A stretch of DNA of 64,000 nucleotides from positions 124,001-188,000 of the forward strand of contig NZ_CP046705.1 of the NCBI RefSeq assembly GCF_009873495.1. Direction: 5' to 3'. The notes under the pieces were generated by a model, which saw only the letters and a program-made list of their open reading frames with translations, was not told the origin of the DNA and did not search any database. This DNA comes from Nostoc sp. ATCC 53789 (GTDB lineage: Bacteria; Cyanobacteriota; Cyanobacteriia; Cyanobacteriales; Nostocaceae). Shown here in pieces: positions 55,075 through 64,000 of the stretch (positions within the stretch are counted from its first letter, which is position 1; each line of letters opens with the position of its first letter). Both the position numbers and the translations under genes were made by a program.

Positions 55075-58000
55075 ATGAGCTTGATTAACCTGGATCTGGT
55101 CTTCAACGCAATTACTAGCATCGCCAACCCTTTGATTAAAGAAAAAATTCTGCGTTCGGAGACTGTAATTAAGTTACTCCAGCAATTTCACCTCGATCCA
55201 GAGCATCCACCTGCTGATTTTAGTGGTGTTTATGCTTATGCTTTAGTAGAATATGGGGTAGGCAAACCTAAGCCATTGCTCGAATTGTTCCGACAAAGAG
55301 CAATTAAACAAGCTTTTCGCACAGCATTAGACCACAATAACCCCTCAATTCTCCTTTCTGAGGTTGATGCTTTTCTAGATACCTATACCTTGGGTGATGA
55401 CATCAGTAGTTTGGAACTTGATGTCAGGCGAGAAGTGGCTGAATTTGCAACTGTATTTATTGAAGTTGCGAAACGCACTCGCACACCCTCTGATGTTTTG
55501 CTAAACCAGAAAATTGGTTCTCTACATAAAAGGATTGCTTGTATCCAAGAACAACTGGAAAGATTGCCAACGCTGGAGGGAATTCGGACAGAAATAGCAA
55601 GGTTGGCAGTAGAGAATTATCCCGCACTACCAGGAACTGCAACTGAAAATCAATGTAGAGCGATCGCTCTTGCCCAGCAGATGCGAGGATGGTTTGAAAC
55701 CTTGGGCTATAGCCTGGAAAAATATGAAATCTGGGCGGAAGAATATTTTGAATGGATTATCAATATCCCGGTACGTCGCAGTTATGACCGCATTCTTGTA
55801 CGTGGTGTTGCAGGAGAAGTTAAACTGAGTGATGTTATGGCGTTGCGCTCCTCAGTTGAGGCGCAAAAAACTGATGAAGGATGGTTGGTAACTACCCGTC
55901 GGATTTCCCGTGCTGCACGGGATGAAGTCAAGAAGGAAGAAAATCGTCACCTTGACTGTTTTACATTTGACGAACTGATTGACTTAGATGCTGACTTTAA
56001 TGGTTATCTCGACTGGTTAGAAGTAGAAATCAAACGCCGAAAAATTGATATAAAATATGTACCGCTTGCTTGTACAAAAGAAGAAATTGACCCAATTACC
56101 AAGCAGCGGATTGGGGTGAGTCGTTACGAGGAAGAAGATGGCTGGATTGATGGTTATATCGACCTTTGGCTTGATGACCCAGCCAAAGAGCATATTTCAA
56201 TTTTGGGAGAATTTGGTACAGGTAAAACTTGGTTTGTCTTTCACTATGCTTGGACTGCATTGCAACGTTACCGTGATGCCCAAAAACGTGGCGTTGAACG
56301 TCCCCGTCTGCCTTTGGTAATTACCCTGCGTGATTTTGCCAAAGCACTAAATGTTGAGAATGTTTTGGCAGGTTTCTTTTTTAGCCAACACAATATCCGC
56401 ATCAACAGCGAAGTCTTTGACCAACTTAATCGCATGGGTAAGTTGCTGCTTATTTTCGATGGCTTTGACGAAATGGCAGCAAAAGTTGACCGTCAACAGA
56501 TGATTAACAACTTTTGGGAACTGGCGAAGGTGGTAGTTCCCGGCGCTAAAGTCATCCTGACCTGTCGTACAGAGCATTTCCCAGAGGCCAAGGAAGGACG
56601 TGCTTTATTAAATGCAGAACTGCAAGCCTCAACTAAAAAATTAACTGGTGAAACACCTCAATTTGAAGTTTTGGAATTGGAGAAATTCAACGACGAGCAA
56701 ATTCGCGCCTGTTTGTCATACCAGGCTGAAGCAGCGACTGTTGAACAAGTAATAAGCAATCCGCAATTATTAGACTTAGCCCGTCGCCCAGTGATGACTG
56801 AATTAATTTTAGAAGCATTACCAGATATTGAGGCGGGTAAACCTGTGGATATGTCAAGGGTTTATCTGTATGCAGTGCGGCGCAAGATGGAACGGGACAT
56901 CAAAGCGGAGCGTACTTTTACTTCTTTAGCAGAAAAACTGTACTTTTTGTGCGAACTTTCCTGGGAAATGCTGTCTACTGACCAAATGAGTCTAAATTAT
57001 CGACTGTTCCCAGAACGTATCCGCCGCTTATTTGGTTCTAGTGTTCAGGAAGATAAGGATTTAGACCACTGGCATTATGACATGATGGGGCAGGCGATGC
57101 TTGTCCGCAATGCTGATGGTGACTATACTCCAGCGCATAGATCGCTGTTAGAGTTTTTTGTGGCGTATAAATTTGCCGCAGAGTTGGGGGTATTGGCTAG
57201 GGATTTTACGGAATTAGCTAAAGCAAAGTCAGATTTAGATAGCAGTGCAGCAGCTATTAATTATACTTGGTCTGGTTATTTTTCGCGGCAAGGGAGTGGG
57301 GAGGTGATGCCTTCGGCAACCCCTTTGGGGAACGCACTGCTTAAGGAATTTACAAGTGAGTCTTTGGATAAGTTGAGGCAGACTTTTGGTAAAGCACCAC
57401 TTACTAAAGCAGTAATGGATTTACTTTTACCAATGTTGAGTAACAATGAGTCTCTGATTAATGCAATTGAGATAACGCGAGGTAAAAGCGAAAATGAAGC
57501 TGATTATGTTGGCGGAAATGCCGCAACATTGGCAGTTAAATTTGATAAAGCTGCGTTGGAGGGCAGAGATTTAAGCCAAGTAGTTGTTAAAGGAGCAGAT
57601 TTTACTAGTGCAATTTTACGAGATGTTAATTTTGTCGAGGCAAATCTAGCAAATTCAGTTTTTACAAATACTTTAAGTCAAATTTTTTCGGTAGCATTTA
57701 ACTCCAATGGGCAGTTTTTAGCAATGGGTGATGGTGCAGGTATTCGCTTGTGGCGAATTACCGACAAACAACAAATTATGAATTTTAACGGGCATCAAAA
57801 TTTGGTATATTCAGTAACTTTTAGCCCCGATGATCAAATGCTTGTTAGTGTAAGTAGTGACTGTACTGTAAAGCTTTGGGATGTCAAAACGGGAAAATGT
57901 ATGCAAACGTTAGTTGGTCATACTGCTACAGTTAGAACAATAGCGTTTAGCCCGAATGCTCAAGTTATTGCCAGTGGGAGCGAAGACAAAACAGCAAAAT

Positions 58001-59535
58001 TGTGGGATGTAAAAACTGGCGAATGTTTAATAACCTTGTCAGTGCAAGATAGTCTTGTAAGGGCAATTGCATTTAGTCATAATGGTGAAATACTTGCTTT
58101 TACCAGTAGTAATTATACGATTAATTTATGGAATACCCGTATATCTCAGATCCAAAAGATTCTACAAGGACATACTAGTTATGTAAGAGCGATTACTTTT
58201 AGCCCTAATGGAAAAATTATTGTAACTTGTAGTCATGACCGCACAATCAAACTATGGGATATCAACACTGGAGAATGTTTAAAAACTTTGCAGGGACACA
58301 AAGATGCAGTTAACTCAATTGCTTGTGATTCCAATGGTAAAATTTTGGCTAGTGGTAGCACCGACGGTACAATCAAGCTATGGGATATAAACACAGGTGA
58401 ATGCCTTAAAACTCTAAAAGAGCATGATAATTGGGTACAATCTGTTGCTTTTAGCCCTGATGGTCAAACTTTAGCTAGTGGAAGTCAAGACCATTCCGTA
58501 AAGCTATGGGATGTAAACACAGGCGAATGCCTTTACCGTTTTCAAGGATATGCTAATTGGTTAAAATCGGTTGTATTTCACCCTAACGGACAACTCATTG
58601 CTAGTGGTGGACAAGACCAAATAGTTAGATTGTGGGATATCAATACAGGTAAATGTACAAAAGAGTTACAGGGGCATAATGATTGGATACGATGTTTAGT
58701 CTTTAGCCCCGATGGTCAAATTCTCGCTAGTGGGAGTAGTGACTTTACAATTAGATTATGGGATGTTCAAACTGGAGAATGTACCAAAATTTTACAACAA
58801 GATACTGGAAAATTATTTTCAATAGTATTTAGTCCTGATGGACTTAAACTAGCCATTGCTTCTGGTCGGACAATACAGCTTTGGGACTTTAATACAGAAC
58901 AAAATATTTATGAGATAAGAGCGCATACTCGTTCTATAACAAAACTTTCTTTTAGTTGTGATGGTCAAACTATTGCCAGTCTTAGTTATGATAACACTGT
59001 AAAACTTTGGGATGTTCCAACTGGTAAATGCCTTAAAACTCTAGTAGGAAGGAAAAATGAAAATTGGTCAAGAGCGGGTGCTTTTAGCTTTAACACAACA
59101 ATTGTTGCTACCTGTAGTGATGACTATATAGCAAAGCTTTGGAATATTTATACTGGTCAATGTTTAATGACTTTGGAAGAACATACCGGACAAATTAAGG
59201 CATTTGCTTTTAGTTTTGATGATCAGATTCTTGCTAGTGGAAGTGATGATTTAAGTATAAACCTTTGGAATGTATATACAGGTAAATGTTTAATCACATT
59301 GCAGGGACATACTAGAACAATATCATCAATTAGTTTTAGTACCAATAGTAAAGTTCTTAGCAGTTGTGCCGAAGATGGCATAATCAAAATTTGGGACATT
59401 GAAACTGGCGAGTGTCTAAAAACCTTGAGAAGCGATCGCCCTTATGAACGCATGAACATCACAGGCGTTAAAGGCTTAACCGAAGCTGAAAAAGCTACGC
59501 TTAAAGCATTAGGTGCGGTGGAAGATTGGAAATAA
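55075..59535 (+). CDS. STAND NTPase: PD-(D/E)xK-like domain, NACHT, 14 WD40 repeats
   Basis: 1486 residues. Helical N-terminus (1-185); a restriction endonuclease-like domain (about 190-320) with Asp238 and Glu248-x-Lys250 ([18 protein letters not shown]) in the spacing of a D...ExK site; NACHT NTPase with Walker A GEFGTGKT (to Thr385) and Walker [12 protein letters not shown] (Asp462); a helical winged region; one pentapeptide-like stretch ([20 protein letters not shown]); then 14 WD40 repeats (about 869-1452), counted by their xxLW(D/N) ends, enough for two seven-bladed propellers. STAND proteins sense a ligand with the C-terminal repeats, oligomerise through NACHT and trigger the N-terminal effector. 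This layout fits an Avs-like antiphage or abortive infection protein. Nuclease activity is inferred. Confidence 0.82.
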   Translation: MSLINLDLVFNAITSIANPLIKEKILRSETVIKLLQQFHLDPEHPPADFSGVYAYALVEYGVGKPKPLLELFRQRAIKQAFRTALDHNNPSILLSEVDAFLDTYTLGDDISSLELDVRREVAEFATVFIEVAKRTRTPSDVLLNQKIGSLHKRIACIQEQLERLPTLEGIRTEIARLAVENYPALPGTATENQCRAIALAQQMRGWFETLGYSLEKYEIWAEEYFEWIINIPVRRSYDRILVRGVAGEVKLSDVMALRSSVEAQKTDEGWLVTTRRISRAARDEVKKEENRHLDCFTFDELIDLDADFNGYLDWLEVEIKRRKIDIKYVPLACTKEEIDPITKQRIGVSRYEEEDGWIDGYIDLWLDDPAKEHISILGEFGTGKTWFVFHYAWTALQRYRDAQKRGVERPRLPLVITLRDFAKALNVENVLAGFFFSQHNIRINSEVFDQLNRMGKLLLIFDGFDEMAAKVDRQQMINNFWELAKVVVPGAKVILTCRTEHFPEAKEGRALLNAELQASTKKLTGETPQFEVLELEKFNDEQIRACLSYQAEAATVEQVISNPQLLDLARRPVMTELILEALPDIEAGKPVDMSRVYLYAVRRKMERDIKAERTFTSLAEKLYFLCELSWEMLSTDQMSLNYRLFPERIRRLFGSSVQEDKDLDHWHYDMMGQAMLVRNADGDYTPAHRSLLEFFVAYKFAAELGVLARDFTELAKAKSDLDSSAAAINYTWSGYFSRQGSGEVMPSATPLGNALLKEFTSESLDKLRQTFGKAPLTKAVMDLLLPMLSNNESLINAIEITRGKSENEADYVGGNAATLAVKFDKAALEGRDLSQVVVKGADFTSAILRDVNFVEANLANSVFTNTLSQIFSVAFNSNGQFLAMGDGAGIRLWRITDKQQIMNFNGHQNLVYSVTFSPDDQMLVSVSSDCTVKLWDVKTGKCMQTLVGHTATVRTIAFSPNAQVIASGSEDKTAKLWDVKTGECLITLSVQDSLVRAIAFSHNGEILAFTSSNYTINLWNTRISQIQKILQGHTSYVRAITFSPNGKIIVTCSHDRTIKLWDINTGECLKTLQGHKDAVNSIACDSNGKILASGSTDGTIKLWDINTGECLKTLKEHDNWVQSVAFSPDGQTLASGSQDHSVKLWDVNTGECLYRFQGYANWLKSVVFHPNGQLIASGGQDQIVRLWDINTGKCTKELQGHNDWIRCLVFSPDGQILASGSSDFTIRLWDVQTGECTKILQQDTGKLFSIVFSPDGLKLAIASGRTIQLWDFNTEQNIYEIRAHTRSITKLSFSCDGQTIASLSYDNTVKLWDVPTGKCLKTLVGRKNENWSRAGAFSFNTTIVATCSDDYIAKLWNIYTGQCLMTLEEHTGQIKAFAFSFDDQILASGSDDLSINLWNVYTGKCLITLQGHTRTISSISFSTNSKVLSSCAEDGIIKIWDIETGECLKTLRSDRPYERMNITGVKGLTEAEKATLKALGAVEDWK

Positions 59536-59668
59536 ATCTGGAACGATATGCAAGCTATGTTGAGGCGAACACGCCACCCTTGTCCTGACATTGATATAGT
59601 AGGAGCGATCACACTGCCAATTCTGATACGTATGTATGGATTGGAACTAGCCCATCGCAGTAGCAAAT

Positions 59669-60940
59669 CTATTCCCAGCTTTCTCCCTCTTCACCATACT
59701 GGGCTGGCGGTTCACCATGAGATTCAAGAATCTTAGGCTTTTTTATTTTGGCATTAGCCGGCTCAATTTTTTCTAGCTGCAAATCAAATTCCCATTCTTG
59801 CAGTAAATCAAAGATAAATTGTAAATGACTATCTACCTCTAGGGATAAATTGCCTAAACGAAAATCGCAGGTATCAGGGGGAATTTCGACAACAGGATGA
59901 TTAAATTCCAAAGTTCTTCCTAAACGGTCTTTGTGAATAAATCTGTAGAGGTGTTCTGGGTCAAAATCAAATGCTTGCACAATTGCACCAGCGACTTCAT
60001 CTAAATTAAAGTAACTGGGAATAGCAATCCGTCGCCAAGCATCCTGTAAATTAGCTTTAAATATATAAACCCCATCAGTAAAACCGCCTTCAGCAATCAC
60101 TAAAGTTTGTGACCATTCCGGGAAATAGGGTTGGAGATAAGGTTTTAAATTGTCAAAAGCTATGCGAAAATCTAACCGAAAATTGGCGTAATCTTCTATT
60201 TGGATATTTGAGCGACTTTCTGTTAATACAGCCATAACAGCATTACCCCAAGCCTTGGGGTTAACATGAGTAAAATGCCAGCCTTTAGCGGCTTGTGGTT
60301 TTCCTGATGTCAGTTCAATTAATCCAAATAAATGTAAGAGAGCAAGATTGTGGAAACCAGGATAATAAACTAATTTATCTTGTTCTGAGTAATTATTAAT
60401 TTTCAATCCTGATGATGGGAGATTGTTCCAAAATAATAAACAGCGATATGCTTGGTCAAACATATCTCTTTGGTCGCCTAAGAGTTCGCTTTCTCCCCAA
60501 ACTAACCAAGATTCTAACAGTGTGAAATATTGTTCTGTGTGGTTTAATCCTTGCCAAATTTGCAGATTTTTTGGGTCTAAAACTAACTTGCTCTTTTTAC
60601 CTTCGGTAATAACTTGAGACAGTCCAGAGGTGCGGAGAAGGAAATAAAGACCGTGAATATAAGGATAGGATTTTTGTACAGGACGTTTGAGGTTAATATC
60701 TATGGGATAACTCAATTGTGAGTTAAGTTGTTGGAGATACTTAAGCGATAATTGGTGATAAGTGCTACTAACTTCAACGCCGTTGGGTTGGAGAAGTTCT
60801 AAAATAGTTTGAAAATCCCGCAGAATTGTTCCTGGGATATCTTGAGTAATGGTTTGCTGTTGAAGTAGTTCTTTTTTATCCTCCGTCAGTGGTAATTTAT
60901 CTCGGATTTGATCTGGAATGAGGGAAAATAGGTTACTCAT
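59669..60940 (-). CDS. Protein with pRiA4b ORF-3-like domain
   Basis: 423 residues. The C-terminal third (about 290-400) matches the pRiA4b ORF-3/IS1096 TnpR-type domain: YIFKANLQDAWRRIAIPSYF, NLDEVAGAIVQAFDFDPEHL, YRFIHKDRLGR, and a closing LQEWEFDLQLEKIEPA. The N-terminal 280 residues are helical with Trp/His-rich segments (QKSYPYIHGLYFLLRTSG, LNHTEQYFTLLESWLVWGES) of unknown function. The domain is common on plasmids and in mobile elements, but its activity is not established. It overlaps the stop of a small upstream gene. Confidence 0.7.
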   Translation of the reverse strand: MSNLFSLIPDQIRDKLPLTEDKKELLQQQTITQDIPGTILRDFQTILELLQPNGVEVSSTYHQLSLKYLQQLNSQLSYPIDINLKRPVQKSYPYIHGLYFLLRTSGLSQVITEGKKSKLVLDPKNLQIWQGLNHTEQYFTLLESWLVWGESELLGDQRDMFDQAYRCLLFWNNLPSSGLKINNYSEQDKLVYYPGFHNLALLHLFGLIELTSGKPQAAKGWHFTHVNPKAWGNAVMAVLTESRSNIQIEDYANFRLDFRIAFDNLKPYLQPYFPEWSQTLVIAEGGFTDGVYIFKANLQDAWRRIAIPSYFNLDEVAGAIVQAFDFDPEHLYRFIHKDRLGRTLEFNHPVVEIPPDTCDFRLGNLSLEVDSHLQFIFDLLQEWEFDLQLEKIEPANAKIKKPKILESHGEPPAQYGEEGESWE

Positions 60941-61109
60941 CTGAGTTGAGAGGAGGAATTTGTTCTGCGGTCAATCTCACAACTTGGCCATTTTGCCAAA
61001 TTCTAATAAATTCTACTAAACGGCGGTGTCTTTCAATAGCTTTCTTCATAGTGAGTTTAACACCTGCGTCGATTTGGCTAGATAATTTCTCAGGAATTGG
61101 CTTATTCAT
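60933..61109 (-). CDS. Small hypothetical protein upstream of the pRiA4b-like gene
   Basis: 58 residues from ATG 61109: MNKPIPEKLSSQIDAGVKLT, MKKAIERHRRLVEFIRIWQN, GQVVRLTAEQIPPLNSDE. The stop overlaps the start of the next gene (ATGAGTAA). The basic helical middle and the overlap argue for a real, co-translated gene. Function unknown. Confidence 0.6.
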   Translation of the reverse strand: MNKPIPEKLSSQIDAGVKLTMKKAIERHRRLVEFIRIWQNGQVVRLTAEQIPPLNSDE

Positions 61110-61195
61110 CGAAATGTTAGCAGATGCAGTTAATCAGCGATGGTGCTGTTTCTCCCACAGGACGCGATCGCATTCATAGGCTATGAGAAAATCAG

Positions 61196-61351
61196 AACTT
61201 GGAAGATGCCTCAAGTGCTGTCTTAAAGCACTTGGGAGAGTTGAAGCGACCATATTTGACAGCTATGGAGAAGAAGCTGTTGAGTGTGATTGAAAAAGAA
61301 TACGGCATCATAGATGAGATACCACGTAATTTTCAATCAACCAAGGACTAG
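61196..61351 (+). pseudogene. Decayed duplicate of the 48.6-49.5 kb gene, C-terminal hairpin
   Basis: In-frame text NLEDASSAVLKHLGELKRPY, LTAMEKKLLSVIEKEYGI matches SVQKFLESLGRLKRAYLTAL, EEKLLSLLEAEI of the intact gene, without a start or the rest of the protein. Third occurrence in the window. Confidence 0.65.
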
Positions 61352-61363
61352 GAGAAAACAGTA

Positions 61364-61618
61364 ATGCAGAGTATAAAGTTATGTTCTCATGTTGGGGATG
61401 ATGGCATTTTGCACCTTGAGATTCCTGTTGGCATAACAGACAAAGAAATGGAGGTCGTAGTGATTTATCAACAAATAGAACCATCAGCACCCCCAAAAAC
61501 ACCCGAAGAATTGGGATGGCCAGCCGGATTTTTTGAACAAACAGCTGGATCATTAGCAGATGACCCAATTCAAAGATATCCCCAAGGTGAGTATGACACT
61601 AGGGAGCCATTAGAGTGA
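61364..61618 (+). CDS. VapB-type antitoxin (orphan)
   Basis: 84 residues. The N-terminal 45 residues (SHVGDDGILHLEIPVGITDK, EMEVVVIYQQIE) have the swapped-hairpin pattern of small DNA-binding antitoxins, and the C-terminus is a Trp/Phe-bearing toxin-binding tail (EELGWPAGFFEQTAGSLADD). GTG of a vapC remnant overlaps its stop, the usual vapBC arrangement. With the toxin gone, the antitoxin has no local partner; it could still neutralise a VapC from another locus. Confidence 0.72.
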   Translation: MQSIKLCSHVGDDGILHLEIPVGITDKEMEVVVIYQQIEPSAPPKTPEELGWPAGFFEQTAGSLADDPIQRYPQGEYDTREPLE

Positions 61619-61695
61619 GATTTTTGTTAGATACCAATGCTTGTATTATTTATCTGAATCGTCCTATTTTTAGAAATTTTTCTAATCTTCTATAA
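61615..61695 (+). pseudogene. Truncated vapC (PIN toxin) remnant
   Basis: 26 codons: VRFLLDTNACIIYLNRPIFR then a divergent end and stop. The start of a PIN domain is unmistakable (FLLDTNxCIxYLN, first catalytic Asp), but about 100 residues with the other acidic residues are missing. It begins at GTG overlapping the antitoxin stop. Confidence 0.8.
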
Positions 61696-62474
61696 TCTCT
61701 CAATCCATTCTTCTAAAGCAATATCTAATAGTACATCTAGGGAATTGCCGTTCAGCTTCTTCCCTGTTATTGCAGTATAAAGATGTGAATATTGTTGAAA
61801 ATTATAAACTGTTGTGGCACGAGCATTAGGTCTAGGATTTCGTTGAATCATGATTGAGGACACAGTTTGCCAAGAAGAAAATCTCAAATCACCAAAACCT
61901 ATTTTAATAATTCCTTTTGCTGATTGGTCATAATTTCTATTAAAACTCATTCTTCCATTAGGAAAAGGTAGCCACAGAAAAAAATCTAAGCCATGAAAAT
62001 CCCCCTTAAAAAATCGGATATAAAATTCGGCGCATATTTTATCTTTATAAAGGTTGCCTTCGCCTTTCTTCAATCCATAGCGGCTAGTAACAGATGTACT
62101 AACTTCACTTATTCGTTTATCAAAACTTAAAATTTTTTCTCGAATTTCTAAAATTCTTTCTTGATATTGTAGTAATTGTTTGTCTAATATATTTTTTAAA
62201 GCTCTTGAAGGTGTGGGAAAAATATTTAATTCTTTATAATTCTTGGCATTGTTAATTTTATAATCTTCTGGATGCAACATCAATAACCTAGAAAATTCTC
62301 TACCATTTAAGTCCTTTAAAATAAAATAAAGCTGCTTTTCAAAATTAACAAATTTAAACTGAAGAAGTTGAAAAGATAAATTACTATACTCACAGTCAAT
62401 AAACGTATGTCTGTGAAAAGTTGGAGCAATAGCAATTAGTTGAATCTGTTTTTCCCAATCTATACATCCTGTAA
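61690..62474 (-). pseudogene. Gene fragment cut at its 5' side by IS630-A copy 3
   Basis: The frame runs without stop from the IS junction (62474) to 61690: GCIDWEKQIQLIAIAPTFHR, HTFIDCEYSNLSFQLLQFKF, VNFEKQLYFILKDLNGREFS, a coiled region (QYQERILEIREKILSFDKRI) and a C-terminal domain (LDFFLWLPFPNGRMSFNRNY). An internal TTG/ATG near 62283 is not needed. The QIQLIAIAPTFHR...LLQFKF segment resembles the end of NucS/DUF91-like nuclease domains; the part with the active site would lie upstream and is missing. Sequence past the IS (63604 on) does not continue it, so adjacent DNA was deleted or rearranged. Confidence 0.55.
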
Positions 62475-62476
62475 TA

Positions 62477-63601
62477 CCAATTTAATATGAAGCTGCATAG
62501 AAAAGAGCTTCGAGAATAAAGTTATAAGAAGAGATAGATATTACCTGCTCAAGTGTAAGTTGATTAAATATTTCTTGGATGCGATCGCGTAAATTCTGTA
62601 AAGAAGAGAAAAGCTGATTTTTGAGTGGTTTCTTGAGGAGCTGCCAAAGCCTTTCAATGGGATTGAGTTCAGGGGCTGAAGGTGGTTGAAACAGAGGAAT
62701 AATATTTTCTGGCCAACGAATTGCTGAACTTGTATGAGCAGGTGCTTGGTCAACCTGTAAAATAGCGTAATCCCCACCTAATTGTTGAGATAGCCAGTCC
62801 AAAAACTGTTGAAAACACTCGCCATTCAGTTTTGGATATTCATAAAGAAAATGATCTCCAGTCAATGGTTCAATTGCACCATAAATCCAAAAATTTTCCC
62901 GTGGCCATTTCACCTCAACAGTAGGCTTAACTCCAGAGGCAGTAATCACTTTTCCTGTAAGAGTTTTCAGTCCCACCCTCGTTTCATCCTGGCACAGGTA
63001 GCGAACACACTTGCCGGGTGCTAGATGTTTTTCTAGACAATTCAGAATGATACCGAGTTTTTTTTAAACTCAGATACTAACTTTTCATCCTGCTTATGGC
63101 TTTGAGGACGTGGTACTTTTAGTTTTGCCCCTAATCGATATCGAACCAATGCATAAACCGTTGCATACTCGATATCAAGCCCCTGCTCTTGCTTTAACCA
63201 CTCTACTATTGCACCATAGCTACTAAAGCCTTTTCCTGTTTTTAACTCCTCTTCAAGTGCCGTGATCGCTCCTTCAGGAATTTTCCGTTTTGCTCCCGGA
63301 GCTTTTTTTATTTTCAATAATTCATCTAGCCCACCCGATCTATATTTTTGTAACCATCTTGTCACCGTTGATGTATCTTTAGCCAAGCGTTTTCCAATAT
63401 CTTGCTGCTCCTTGGCCTGCCCGCTTTTTATCCACCACAGCATAATAAGTTTTTCTTTCTGGTTCCCTAAATTAGCTGTTTGTAGGCGTTTTTTAAGTTC
63501 TTCTTCGCTCTCTGCGATTTCAATCTCAAAAGGGCGGCTCATGGTTCTTTTAATTTATCGAGTTTGTTTTCTCTATTATATGCAGCTTCATATTAAATTG
63601 G
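62477..63601 (-). mobile_element. IS630-family element A, copy 3 (1125 bp)
   Basis: Same ends and apparently the same sequence as copies 1 and 2, in the orientation of copy 2. TA flanks at 62475-62476 and 63602-63603. Confidence 0.95.
62482..63542 (-). CDS. IS630-family transposase (element A, copy 3), -1 frameshift
   Basis: Both frames match copy 1: 63542-63042 and the shifted frame ending at 62482, joined at the same A8 slippery run. DDE residues intact. Confidence 0.92.
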
Positions 63602-63603
63602 TA

Positions 63604-64000
63604 TAACGTAGATTGTCTCTAGTCGCCCTGATATTGGCTATTGGATTGATACCAGTTGTGTTGGTGTAAAGCCTTGTGCCAATGAGTTAAAAGGATAGCG
63701 ATCGCCTACAGCAGGCAGTTAGGCTATCTTGCTTTATTCTCCCGAACTTAACTCAGATTGGTTCAAAATTGCCTCTAGCAATCCAGTCGATAAGCTGCTA
63801 GTTACCATGTATTTACACTGAATGCTTAATTACAGAAAAACTTTTAGCTTATGTTCTACTCATAATTATTGCCTTTAAATTACTTAATCTTCATCACTTA
63901 AACTAAATTTAAACTCTTCACTACGGCTTTACACTTATTAATGTTTACTTTACAGCTTCTTGAGGCTAATATCATTACTTTTATCATTGTGATAACAGTT
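63604..64000. other. Right edge, no supported gene
   Basis: A HIP1 octamer occurs in GATAGCGATCGCCTACAGC, followed by GCAGGCAGTTAGGCTATC, an imperfect inverted repeat (63696-63732). The remainder is A/T-rich without coding character on either strand. Confidence 0.6.

Overview
The window looks like part of a large conjugative plasmid from a filamentous, Nostoc/Anabaena-type cyanobacterium. The evidence is: HIP1 octamers (GCGATCGC) throughout; many short interspersed cyanobacterial repeats; plasmid maintenance, transfer and replication families typical of Nostocales megaplasmids (a MobF relaxase fused to a DUF3854 module, a CyRepA1-like replication protein, ParM-like actins, a plasmid-borne group 2 sigma factor); a PEP-CTERM protein; and a heavy load of insertion sequences. 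No rRNA, tRNA or CRISPR array was seen.

Layout. 1-6.3 kb: co-directional type IV secretion genes (partial gene, VirB10-like, VirB9-like, two small genes, a secreted protein, VirD4-type coupling protein). 6.5-8.4 kb: an Mrr-like nuclease gene broken by IS630-A copy 1. 8.4-14.3 kb (minus): a 1947-residue relaxase-helicase-DUF3854 protein with a 61-residue repeat tail and an out-of-frame coiled-coil ORF inside it. 14.6-19.4 kb: a partition-like locus, with a 10-bp phased array, an actin-like gene split by IS630-B copy 1, a possible adaptor gene and a frameshifted membrane protein gene. 20.1-24.9 kb: a 1595-residue protein carrying a DxDGD motif and other marks of a two-barrel RNA polymerase; this is the best candidate here for something undescribed. 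25.7-26.8 kb: a Panacea antitoxin with a MazF/PemK-like toxin. 27.5-29.0 kb (minus): a second, intact ParM-like gene with a small partner and its own repeat array. 29.4-31.4 kb: a lipoprotein gene split by an IsrB (RuvC-only IscB relative) element with a putative omega RNA. 32.0-34.0 kb: parA-parB behind two palindromes. 34.2-37.2 kb: a RecD2-like helicase that has lost its Walker B region, then a sigma factor.

37.3-47.5 kb: IS630-A copy 2, a DUF1993 gene, a complete ISAzo13 element, a PEP-CTERM protein, and a CyRepA1-like replication gene cut at its 5' end by an internally deleted ISAzo13-type element. 47.6-49.5 kb: an XRE gene overlapping a GIY-YIG-XRE fusion gene, and a plasmid gene whose decayed duplicates recur near 52.7 and 61.2 kb. 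49.6-54.8 kb: a large unknown gene split by an IS4/IS701-type element, IS630-B copy 2, and an M15-like peptidase gene. 55.1-59.5 kb: a 1486-residue STAND protein (helical N-terminus, PD-(D/E)xK-like domain, NACHT, two seven-bladed WD40 propellers), probably a defence gene. 59.7-63.6 kb: a pRiA4b ORF-3-like gene with a small partner, an orphan VapB-like antitoxin with a truncated vapC, and a gene fragment cut by IS630-A copy 3.

Together the genes show a plasmid able to transfer (secretion, coupling protein, relaxase) and keep itself (three partition modules, toxin-antitoxin genes, replication protein), now being eroded by transposons. At least seven genes are interrupted or truncated by mobile elements. 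Identical IS copies in direct and inverted orientation could delete or invert tens of kilobases.
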